NCBI GenBank assembly: GCA_015061495.1
Contig: SUWL01000025.1
Coordinates: 1-34,940, forward strand
Length of the DNA stretch: 34,940 nucleotides
Source: Lentisphaerota bacterium
GTDB lineage: Bacteria; Verrucomicrobiota; Lentisphaeria; Victivallales; Victivallaceae
Direction of reading: 5' to 3'
The notes under the pieces were generated by a model. It ran no database searches and had not been told where the DNA came from. It was given only the letters and a program-made list of their open reading frames with translations. The translations under genes and the position numbers were made by a program. Each line of letters starts with the position of its first letter. The stretch's first letter is position 1. This document shows positions 1 through 7,485 of this stretch, one piece after another.

Positions 1-204
1 GAATTTTCAGAGATTTCTATTCAAACACACGCTTTTGAGAGTCTATGTGGTTCTCTATGGAGAGAACTGCTGCTGGATAAGTTTGCCATAAAGCTGTGCG
101 GCATTGCCCGGCTTCGGGAGCTGACGCTCCTCTACGCCGCGGCAGGCTTCACTTTGGCTACGCCAATTTCCGCTCCGGTCTGCGCCTATGGCTTGCCCGG
201 GCGT
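1..204. other. Stretch without a recognisable gene
   Basis: No start codon with a ribosome binding site and no recognisable protein are seen here. Reading frame +1 is open from the window edge to about position 303, but it runs straight through the terminator and tRNA-Val that follow, so the frame is probably accidental. It could at most contain the tail of a gene that begins left of the window. Confidence 0.4.
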
Positions 205-234
205 AAAAAAGGCAACCAAATTTCTTTGGTTGCC
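205..234 (-). terminator. Intrinsic terminator of tRNA-Val
   Basis: On the minus strand a 10-bp perfect stem (GGCAACCAAA pairing with TTTGGTTGCC, 4-nt loop) is followed directly by six T residues. It lies 12 nt beyond the tRNA-Val 3' end, the expected place for its terminator. Confidence 0.85.
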
Positions 235-245
235 TTTGTGAAGCC

Positions 246-322
246 TGGTGGGCGGTACGTGACTCGAACACGTGACCTCTGCCGTGTGAAAGCAGCGCTC
301 TAACCAACTGAGCTAACCGCCC
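246..322 (-). tRNA. tRNA-Val (anticodon CAC)
   Basis: The minus strand folds as a 77-nt cloverleaf. The 7-bp acceptor stem is GGGCGGT/ACCGCCC, the D arm contains AGCTCAGTTGGTTAGAGC, the anticodon loop TTCACAC gives anticodon CAC, and the T loop is TTCGAGT. The discriminator is A and the 3' CCA is encoded. It reads valine codon GUG. A promoter (344-372) and a terminator (205-234) flank it, so it is probably a single-gene transcription unit. Confidence 0.95.
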
Positions 323-343
323 ATATCTTATGGGTGTGCATAT

Positions 344-372
344 AATATAGTATGCGCCAATGGAAAAGTCAA
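344..372 (-). promoter_or_regulatory. Sigma-70-type promoter for tRNA-Val
   Basis: On the minus strand TTGACT (372-367) and TATATT (349-344) are separated by exactly 17 bp, ending about 21 nt upstream of the mature tRNA 5' end. This is sequence matching only. Confidence 0.75.
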
Positions 373-457
373 CCCCTTTTTGCGAAAAAAGTTTGCAAAA
401 AAGGGGTTCGACGCTCAACCGCCGGTTTTTGCCGTTAAAAAGTCAACTGCCGGTTTT
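371..457. repeat. Inverted and direct repeats between two divergent promoters
   Basis: AACCCCTTTTTGC (371-383) is matched by the inverted copy GCAAAAAAGGGGTT (395-408) with one bulged base. The left arm overlaps the -35 box of the tRNA-Val promoter. Immediately after, TCAACYGCCGGTTTT occurs twice in direct orientation (415-429 and 443-457), 28 bp apart, just upstream of the promoter at 461. These could be regulator sites or simply A-tract upstream elements. Confidence 0.5.
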
Positions 458-460
458 AAC

Positions 461-489
461 TTGACAATACGGGGTTTATGTGCTATAGT
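461..489 (+). promoter_or_regulatory. Sigma-70-type promoter for the caspase-like gene
   Basis: A perfect TTGACA (461-466) is followed after 17 bp by TATAGT (484-489). The predicted transcript would start near 496 and have a leader of about 46 nt before the start codon at 542. Confidence 0.8.
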
Positions 490-541
490 ATAGAATATTC
501 ATCCGTTTATTTATTTTGTTTTATTTGTTGTCAGGGTATTT

Positions 542-3500
542 ATGAACCGGTATGCTTTCTTTGTCGGGATCGACAACTATTCGCATGACATTACTCCGCT
601 GCGTTGTGCGTGCAATGATGCCAAAACATTGTACGGTAAATTCTGCGCTTCAGGTTTTGAATCGTCTGTTCTGATGCTGGATAAGGATGCCGGAAGTCCC
701 CAAATCCTCGCTGAACTGGGTAAGGTATGCGAAAAATTGCATCCCGATGATCTGCTGGTATTTTACTTTGCCGGACACGGCAGGGAATTCAACGGCGAAC
801 ACTATCTGATCGCCAAAGACGGCTATGCCGATCCGAATCTTTACATGGTCGATTCACTGCCGATGTCGGCACTGATCAGCATGACCAACCGCCCCGGAGT
901 ACAGCGGCTTTTCATTTTGGACTGCTGCCGGGACAATCTGCTTGCCGGGCGCAGTACGATGTATGTTTGTGATGCAAGCCGGAGTATTTCGCTGGGCAAT
1001 GCGGTAAAAGAGCAGCGCGGTTTTATTCCGCCGCTGATTTTGAACTCCTGTTCTTCCGGGGAAAAGGCGTTTGAAGATAACTCCTCGCGGCACGGATGCT
1101 TTACCAATGCGTTATTGAAAACCATTGCCGACCGGACGGTAAAAGGATTCCGGGAGTTCCGCAAACAGCTGCAGGATAACATGATTTCACCGGGCGTCCA
1201 GAATATCTGCTGGACTGGCAATGTCGATAATTGGGATAAAGTGGAACTTTTCAACGGCTGGGGCGAAGATGAGGAACTGCAGAAATTCAGTTCACTGCCC
1301 AAACCGGACAACTACTATGACATACTTTTTGCCGCTGAAGAAAATGAAAAGGCTCTGAAAAACTGCAATCTGACCGTTTCTCCGGAAATGGCAAAATTCA
1401 AGCGGCAGGCGGAATTTGCCCGCAAAACCGGGGATTTCACGGCGGAAACCGGTTTTCTCCGGCAATTCAACGAACTTGCCGTTACCGCAGTTGCCGCTGA
1501 AAAATCCCGTCTGGAGCGGGAGAAAAAACTTGCCGCCCAAAATCTCGCTTCGCAAAAGCGTATTGAGGAACTTCAAAAAATGCTGGCATTGCTGGATGGC
1601 AAACTCCCGGCTTCATCAGAAAAATCCGTTACCGATATTCTGGCACTGGTCAATTCCGGCGATCAGGAAAAAGCCGCCGGACTTTTTCCGGCGGCGATCG
1701 CGGTTTTGGAAAAAGAACTTGCTTCGGCAAAAGAGGCTTATAAAAGCGGAGTTTTCAAACGTGTTGACCAGTTCCAGCACCGCCTTTCTGCCGCCGGCAT
1801 GGTCACTCCCGGTCAGTTGACCGGATTGCAGCAGCAGTTGACCCTGTGCGACGACGCGGCAATGATCGTAAAATTGGCAAAAAGTATCGATTCGCAGATC
1901 GATATTGAATTGCAAGTCATCTCGAAAGTGCAGGAATTGGAGCAGTTGGAAAAATCCCTGATCGACCATCATTTGAGTGCTTCAGATGCCGACAGCCAGT
2001 TGAAAATCCGGGCATTCAATGCGTGGCGTGAAGCCAAATTCAGCGATGCCGCCGAGATGATGGACACATTGATCAGGCATTTGAAACTCCAGATCGATGA
2101 CTGGTCCAAAACCAGGGAAGATATCCGCCGGCAGATCGACGGTTTGAAAAAAAATATCCGCTCGGCTGTCACGCAGATCACCAATTGCGGCATCCCACTG
2201 CCGGATGAATATCTGCGTTCAAAGAATGCCGCAGCAACCACCGATCTGCATGAATCGCTTGCCATGTGGAAAGAGGCATCCGGAGCGTTACAGCGCATTA
2301 TAAATACCGATGTGGCAAAACTCAAAGAGGAGATCGATGATCTTAATAATGAGTTGAAAGATACTTTGAAAACAATGGCTGATTACGAGATCACCCCCTC
2401 GGAAGTGTTTGTCAAACAGCAAAAACTGGTCAAAGATGCCACTAAACACAATGATTTGCAAAAGACCGTGACTTTGCTGCATGAGGCAAAGAAATTACTC
2501 CGGCAGGAATTCAATCAGAGCATTTCTTACATCGCTGCCCAATATGAGCAGATCTCCGGTGCATGGGAAAATGTCTTTGCCCAATATTCGTTGCCGCTTC
2601 CGGAAAATTATCTTGCCGCCAAAGCCCGGGCGGAGCAAGCCGCCGCGCTTGCCGATCATGCTGATGCCGCCCGTTTCCGGCGTACTTCGGTGAATAATAT
2701 CATTGCGGCAATGGAAGCAAGCCGACTCTTTGACCCGATGCGGGAAGCACTCCGGTGCGAAAAGGAGCTTGCGGCAAAAAAGCAATCTCCTGCCGATGAG
2801 TACACCACTTTGCGGCAGCAGGCCGAAGCCGCCTGGAAAGAGGCAGATGTTGCCCGGAGCATCGAACTTTGGCAAAAAGCATGCAACATCATCACCGGAC
2901 AGTGCAATTTGGCTGATGCCGGTGAATTGACCGGGAGCGGCAGTGATTTCACCGGTACTCTGATCGCGGTCACTTCAAGTATCTTTGCGGCGGTTATCGG
3001 AACATTCCTTTTTTGGGAAACCGACTCATTCTGGATAACGATCGGTTTGTCACTGCTGGCATGGATCACCCTTGCCGCGCTTGCGGCATATACCATCGGC
3101 GGAGCCGGCATCCAGCTTAAAAAAGCTCCCGCCTTTCTGACCTTCTGTGCATTTGTTCTCCCGTTGAGTTGGGTTTTTGGCCATTCTCTGTGGTGGATGG
3201 GACTGATTCTGATGATCGCGCCGATTTTAAGCGGATTATGCATGTGTGGAACCGATTCCAAAAAAATGATAAAAATGTCGTTTCTGCAGCTGATCTGTTC
3301 GCTGATGCGCAGTTTCAGCTGGAGCATATTCATGCTCTACAATGCCATAGTTATCTATTGCTGGTGTGCGGATATTACTGCGGTTGAGCAACTTCATGAC
3401 AGGGTGTGTTTTACATTCGTGTTGACCTGGTTCTGTATGTTTCTGCTGGTTTCCATGAATATCATGGTCACATCCAAAAAAATTCCCCACGCCTTGCCGG

Positions 3501-3649
3501 CTGGTATTGCTATCGCAGTGATTTCCGGATTTCTTGCCGGATCTGAAGCGGTCGGGATCTGCAACTTCATCTTATGGCTGATTTTCTACGGAACGATGCG
3601 GATACCTGACCGGAAAAATTTCACGATCTTCACACCAAATAAAAAGTGA
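542..3649 (+). CDS. Caspase (C14) domain protein with long helical region and C-terminal membrane domain
   Basis: This 1035-residue protein begins with a caspase/metacaspase-type peptidase domain (about residues 3-240). The catalytic dyad is visible: His79 in YFAGHGRE and, by comparison with the bacterial DACRDNP motif, Cys129 in LDCCRDN. Residues 270-795 are charged and rich in Glu, Lys, Ala and Leu, with no signature, and look like repeated helical or coiled-coil segments. From about 805 to 1025 there are roughly seven hydrophobic segments, so the protein is probably anchored with the peptidase in the cytoplasm. Bacterial proteins with this fold are Arg/Lys-specific proteases used in signalling and, in some cases, abortive infection; the substrate here is unknown. 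It has its own promoter and no operon partner. The start at 542 has a weak AGGG upstream (533-536) and gives an intact first beta strand (AFFVGIDNY). Confidence 0.85.
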   Translation: MNRYAFFVGIDNYSHDITPLRCACNDAKTLYGKFCASGFESSVLMLDKDAGSPQILAELGKVCEKLHPDDLLVFYFAGHGREFNGEHYLIAKDGYADPNLYMVDSLPMSALISMTNRPGVQRLFILDCCRDNLLAGRSTMYVCDASRSISLGNAVKEQRGFIPPLILNSCSSGEKAFEDNSSRHGCFTNALLKTIADRTVKGFREFRKQLQDNMISPGVQNICWTGNVDNWDKVELFNGWGEDEELQKFSSLPKPDNYYDILFAAEENEKALKNCNLTVSPEMAKFKRQAEFARKTGDFTAETGFLRQFNELAVTAVAAEKSRLEREKKLAAQNLASQKRIEELQKMLALLDGKLPASSEKSVTDILALVNSGDQEKAAGLFPAAIAVLEKELASAKEAYKSGVFKRVDQFQHRLSAAGMVTPGQLTGLQQQLTLCDDAAMIVKLAKSIDSQIDIELQVISKVQELEQLEKSLIDHHLSASDADSQLKIRAFNAWREAKFSDAAEMMDTLIRHLKLQIDDWSKTREDIRRQIDGLKKNIRSAVTQITNCGIPLPDEYLRSKNAAATTDLHESLAMWKEASGALQRIINTDVAKLKEEIDDLNNELKDTLKTMADYEITPSEVFVKQQKLVKDATKHNDLQKTVTLLHEAKKLLRQEFNQSISYIAAQYEQISGAWENVFAQYSLPLPENYLAAKARAEQAAALADHADAARFRRTSVNNIIAAMEASRLFDPMREALRCEKELAAKKQSPADEYTTLRQQAEAAWKEADVARSIELWQKACNIITGQCNLADAGELTGSGSDFTGTLIAVTSSIFAAVIGTFLFWETDSFWITIGLSLLAWITLAALAAYTIGGAGIQLKKAPAFLTFCAFVLPLSWVFGHSLWWMGLILMIAPILSGLCMCGTDSKKMIKMSFLQLICSLMRSFSWSIFMLYNAIVIYCWCADITAVEQLHDRVCFTFVLTWFCMFLLVSMNIMVTSKKIPHALPAGIAIAVISGFLAGSEAVGICNFILWLIFYGTMRIPDRKNFTIFTPNKK

Positions 3650-3669
3650 TCCTGCATCCTCCTGAACCA

Positions 3670-3695
3670 CCGGAGAGTTTGCTCACCTCCTCCGG
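3670..3695 (+). terminator. Possible weak terminator hairpin
   Basis: CCGGAG (3670-3675) can pair with CTCCGG (3690-3695) across a 14-nt loop just after the caspase-like gene. Only TTT follows a few bases later, so this is a weak candidate. Confidence 0.25.
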
Positions 3696-3759
3696 CAGTT
3701 TGATGCCCGGATTCAAAGGGTAGCCATCCAAGAATTGCAAAATTTTTATTATCGTACCC

Positions 3760-3788
3760 TTGACAAAGTGTAATTGCCGTGATATAGT
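3760..3788 (+). promoter_or_regulatory. Sigma-70-type promoter for the prepilin-like gene and possibly the downstream cluster
   Basis: TTGACA (3760-3765) and TATAGT (3783-3788) are separated by 17 bp, the same pair of hexamers as the promoter at 461. It is the only clear promoter seen ahead of the 3963-9762 gene run. Confidence 0.75.
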
Positions 3789-3962
3789 AATCGTTATAAT
3801 GACAAGTGAAACGAATCACCAGCGATTTCTTCGCTTGCCGCTAAACGGATTTTCGTCATGCGGAACTGGTTGAAAATCATGATATTGCAGTTTATCGCAT
3901 CCATCCGGAGTTGTTTGTTGAATGTACCAAGGTAATCCCAACTGAAAAACAAGGAGGCCGTT
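3789..3962 (+). other. Long untranslated leader of the prepilin-like gene
   Basis: About 165 nt separate the predicted transcription start from the ATG at 3963. No known riboswitch was recognised. A strong Shine-Dalgarno sequence, AAGGAGG (3951-3957), sits 5 nt before the ATG and fixes the start. Confidence 0.5.
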
Positions 3963-4595
3963 ATGAAACTGTCAAGTAAAAACATTCCTGCCCATGGGCG
4001 GGTAAAACGCAGTTTTACCCTCATAGAACTGCTCGTAAGTAAAACTTGGCAAATATGTGTTTCGCTGTTGTATTATTTTCGAAAAAGTATTCCGCTTTTT
4101 TTGAAAGAGATAGAAGGCGCGGGGGAAAGGGAAAACTTTTTTTCCCGCCCGCTCGGCGGGTTGCGGAAAAACTCGCCCTTTTCTACGCTGGGGCTCGGAC
4201 ACTACGGCATGATATCCACCTGGAGAGAGTGGCATTCGGATTTTACCTATACTCCGGTGGGAAGTCAAGCTAATATCGGTGTCAATTACAATAACCGTTA
4301 TTACATATTCAAAAAAATTCCGAATCCGTCATCATTCGGTCTGGTTGCGGATTCATGGGATGAAGGTCGCAAACACATGCATCAGGTGATCCGGCAGATC
4401 AGCGGATCAGGCTACGGGGTTGCTCCCAATACCTATAATGACGGGTCATTCGCATTGGCGCATAATGGCAACGGCAATATGTTGATGGTCGATGGTCACG
4501 TTGAATCATGGAGCGAGGGACAAGTCAACTCCGCTGGCGGAAAAAGTGTTGCAGAGAAGAAAACGACCAATATTTCCTACACCAAAACGTTTTAA
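3963..4595 (+). CDS. Prepilin-like protein with H-X9-DG C-terminus, rearranged after FTLIELLV
   Basis: The 210-residue product starts with a basic leader and FTLIELLV, the type IV prepilin/pseudopilin processing signature (cleavage and N-methylation at the Phe). The normal hydrophobic helix after this motif is missing. Instead residues about 26-78 are an Arg/Lys/Phe-rich stretch beginning SKTWQIC that has no pilin character. From about residue 80 the sequence resumes as the distal part of an H-X9-DG protein, with the motif itself intact (His167, Asp177-Gly178, in LAHNGNGNMLMVDGHV). The central part of the usual domain is largely absent; family members are commonly longer. I infer an insertion plus deletion, so the protein may be non-functional, although the frame is open and has an excellent ribosome binding site. 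It lies 12 nt upstream of the glycoside-hydrolase-like gene. Confidence 0.65.
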   Translation: MKLSSKNIPAHGRVKRSFTLIELLVSKTWQICVSLLYYFRKSIPLFLKEIEGAGERENFFSRPLGGLRKNSPFSTLGLGHYGMISTWREWHSDFTYTPVGSQANIGVNYNNRYYIFKKIPNPSSFGLVADSWDEGRKHMHQVIRQISGSGYGVAPNTYNDGSFALAHNGNGNMLMVDGHVESWSEGQVNSAGGKSVAEKKTTNISYTKTF

Positions 4596-4607
4596 AGGCT
4601 GATATCA

Positions 4608-7481
4608 ATGAAAAAAATTTTTGCTCTTCTGCTTTTAAGTACCGCATCCACCCTTTTTGCCGCTCCGCATAAAATTTTCCGGGAAAGAAACATGCTCCTG
4701 CTGGAGAACTTTGCCTATGACGATGATCTCAATATGAATTGGGAACTGGTCAAAATCGAAGGCGCGGAAGGTTTCATGCAAATAGATTATGATACCGTCA
4801 CTCCCACCGGCAATCCGACCCTGAAAATCGTCAAAACCAATAATAAAGGTATGCTGCTGGTCAGATACAAGGCGGATCTGCGGGATATCCCCGCCGGAGA
4901 TTATATCATTTCCGGACGGTATCACTGCAAAAATGCCCAGCCGGACAATGCGGTTTTTTTCCGCTTCATCCGGGAGGGCTTCCCGCTGTATCAGTATGAT
5001 CCGACGCTCAACAGCGGTACGAGTTACACCTGTTTTTCGCAGATGGTCAACTCCCCGGAACACTTCTGGCAGCCGACGATGTACCTTGCCAGGGTCAAAG
5101 AATCCGACCGGAACAAAAAGAAGTTCCAGATCGGCATCATGCTCCTGGGCAGTCCCTGTCAGGTCAATTTTGATCAGGTTGCCATGACCCGGGCGGAAAA
5201 ACGGGCACGGGACTCCTTCCCGGCAATGGATTCGATACACATGCTGCCGCTGCGTTTTGAAGACCGCCCGGTACTTTCTGAATCCGAAGCTCTCGAACGG
5301 GTCAAAAAACGCAAACCCGCCACTGTCGAAGTCAAAAAAGAGGGCAGATCTCTGCGCTTTTATATCGACGGCAAAGTTGCCGCGCCGATCATGTACCTCA
5401 CCCAGACTGCCAACTTGCGAAACCACTTCAAAGAGATGTATGATGCCGGTGTCCCCATCCACTATCTCCATGTCGGTGCCGGCGGTGCCCGTAAAAAAGG
5501 CTTCAACATCCTTGCCAACGGTGTGGACAAAATGGACTTCTCCGTGCCGGATAAAGAGATCATCAAAGCATTGCGCACGATTCCCGATGCCACGCTGATG
5601 CTGCGGGTGACTTTTGGCGGCTATCCCGGTTTTGAGAATCTCTCCGATGAGATCTGGCAGAATAAAGATGGGCTGCTGGGCGTTTCCCGGGACGGCGATA
5701 TGCAGGCGGTCCACGCTTTTGTCAAAGAAAAAAGCGGCAGCCAGCAGTACTATCCTTCCTACGCTTCAGAAACGTGGCGTAAAACCTGCGGCGATGCACT
5801 GGTCGCCTACGTGGAACATCTGAAATCGACCGGCATGTTCAACGCTTTCGCCGGATTTGACTTCTGCATCGGCGAGGACGGACAGTTCCTCACCGGATAC
5901 CACCGCCGGGATTACAGCCCCGCCGCCCGTAAAGGATTCGCCAAATTCCTCCGGAAAAAATACGGCACCGTTGAAAATCTCCGCAAAGCATGGAACGATC
6001 CCAAAGCAGAATTCAACTTCCCCACCCGCGAAAGCCTCCCCGATCTGGATGCCGTCAGGAATAAAGCCATGCTCAATCCCAAAACCGATCAGGCGGTCAT
6101 CGACGCTTTGCGTTACCACAACGATATGCAGCTGGAAGTCGCAGAATACTTCCGCAAACGTCTGGAAGAAGCTGCCGGCAGACCCATGTTCACCCATATC
6201 ATGACCCCCGGCAGTTTCAACAAATCCTGGATCGATCTGGTTTCTGCCGGAGAAACCGGATTCACCTCTCTGCGCGACTGCGTCGGTTACTCCTACCGCC
6301 GTCCCGGCAGACCGGCATCACCCAATGCCGCCTACGATACCATGCGCGAAAACGGCGTGATGATCATCAATGAATTGGATCTGCGTACCAACAGTACCCG
6401 TACCGCATGCGAAATGGATATCGAGGATGACGGCAGAGCCACCACCCCGGCGATGTTCCGGGCGATTTTGAACCGCATCACCGGTTTCCAGATCGCCCGC
6501 GGCATGGGGTACTGGTATTACGATATGGATCAGTACTTCGCCCAAAATAAAGAGGTGCTGGAGATCATCAAAGAAAACAGCGTTATCGCCAACCGCATCG
6601 CCGGCAAACCGTCGGATACATTCAAACCCGATGTGGCAGTGGTGCTGGATCACGATGCGGTATTCTATCACAGTTTCAGCAAACTTTCGCTCCCCGTCAC
6701 GCTGCTCTTTGCCAACTACCTTTACGCTTCCGGAGTGCCGTTCGACTTCTACTACAGTAATGATTTTTTCGATCATGCCCAGGAGCGCGGCAACTACAAA
6801 ACCATCATCTTCCTGACCAAACTGGAACTCAATGCGCAGCAGAAAAAGGTCATCGAATCTCTGAAAAGCGATAACCGTACACTGGTTTTCCTCTATACCA
6901 CCGGATTGCTCTCCGCCGACAAAGGCTTCCGGCTCAAAGAGGCTTCCAAAGTCATGGGCATCGACCTCGCTATGGACGGCGTGGGACTGCTCACCCAGGA
7001 ACCGGTCAAATCCCATGCCCTTGCCAAAAATACCGAACCGGTTTGGGGTCTGGCGGATCTGGTAACCTACCGGGTGTGGCACTTCACCGATCAGGAGTAT
7101 ATGAAATTCGTCATCAATGACCCCGCTGCCGAGGTCATCGGCAGATTCATCCGCGGCGGTCAACCCGGTTCAGCAGTGAAAAAATTTGACAACTGGACTG
7201 CCATCTATCTGGGCGCTCCGGATGCGCTTACCGCCGGATTGATGAATAATATCGCCAAAAGCAACGGCAGTTTCGTCGCCATCGACAAACCCGGAGTAAA
7301 TATGGCAATGCGCGACTGTTTCATCAGTATGCACGCACTGCGAGAAGATGACTATACCGTGAAATTCCCCCAATCCGGCAAAATCATCAACTCCGTCACC
7401 GGTGAAGTGCTGGAGGAATACAGCGATACAGTAAAAATCCATCTTAACGCCGGAGAAACCCTCTGGCTGGAACAAGAGTGA
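4608..7481 (+). CDS. Secreted glycoside hydrolase-like protein (GH42-type architecture)
   Basis: The 957-residue protein starts with a signal peptide (MKKIFALLLLSTASTLFAA, cleavage near residue 19). Residues about 20-200 look like a beta-sandwich carbohydrate-binding module. Residues about 240-650 fit a TIM-barrel hydrolase; RKGFAKFLRKKYGTVENLRK followed by AWND is typical of GH42-like beta-galactosidases. Residues about 660-850 resemble the GH42 trimerisation domain, and the C-terminus is a small beta domain. Glu423 (CIGEDGQF) and Glu589 (INELDLR) are candidate acid/base and nucleophile, but neither sits in a textbook GH42 motif, so the family and substrate are uncertain. It is probably exported to the periplasm or outer surface. 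The FAD oxidoreductase gene starts 4 nt after its stop, suggesting translational coupling and a shared pathway. Confidence 0.75.
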   Translation: MKKIFALLLLSTASTLFAAPHKIFRERNMLLLENFAYDDDLNMNWELVKIEGAEGFMQIDYDTVTPTGNPTLKIVKTNNKGMLLVRYKADLRDIPAGDYIISGRYHCKNAQPDNAVFFRFIREGFPLYQYDPTLNSGTSYTCFSQMVNSPEHFWQPTMYLARVKESDRNKKKFQIGIMLLGSPCQVNFDQVAMTRAEKRARDSFPAMDSIHMLPLRFEDRPVLSESEALERVKKRKPATVEVKKEGRSLRFYIDGKVAAPIMYLTQTANLRNHFKEMYDAGVPIHYLHVGAGGARKKGFNILANGVDKMDFSVPDKEIIKALRTIPDATLMLRVTFGGYPGFENLSDEIWQNKDGLLGVSRDGDMQAVHAFVKEKSGSQQYYPSYASETWRKTCGDALVAYVEHLKSTGMFNAFAGFDFCIGEDGQFLTGYHRRDYSPAARKGFAKFLRKKYGTVENLRKAWNDPKAEFNFPTRESLPDLDAVRNKAMLNPKTDQAVIDALRYHNDMQLEVAEYFRKRLEEAAGRPMFTHIMTPGSFNKSWIDLVSAGETGFTSLRDCVGYSYRRPGRPASPNAAYDTMRENGVMIINELDLRTNSTRTACEMDIEDDGRATTPAMFRAILNRITGFQIARGMGYWYYDMDQYFAQNKEVLEIIKENSVIANRIAGKPSDTFKPDVAVVLDHDAVFYHSFSKLSLPVTLLFANYLYASGVPFDFYYSNDFFDHAQERGNYKTIIFLTKLELNAQQKKVIESLKSDNRTLVFLYTTGLLSADKGFRLKEASKVMGIDLAMDGVGLLTQEPVKSHALAKNTEPVWGLADLVTYRVWHFTDQEYMKFVINDPAAEVIGRFIRGGQPGSAVKKFDNWTAIYLGAPDALTAGLMNNIAKSNGSFVAIDKPGVNMAMRDCFISMHALREDDYTVKFPQSGKIINSVTGEVLEEYSDTVKIHLNAGETLWLEQE

Positions 7482-7485
7482 AACA

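Noticed and set aside
158-418. Minus-strand open frame of 86 codons across tRNA-Val
   Set aside because: It reads through the tRNA and its terminator; no independent evidence of translation.
4635-5714. Minus-strand open frame of 359 codons
   Set aside because: It is antisense to the GH42-like gene, with no recognisable product or start signal.
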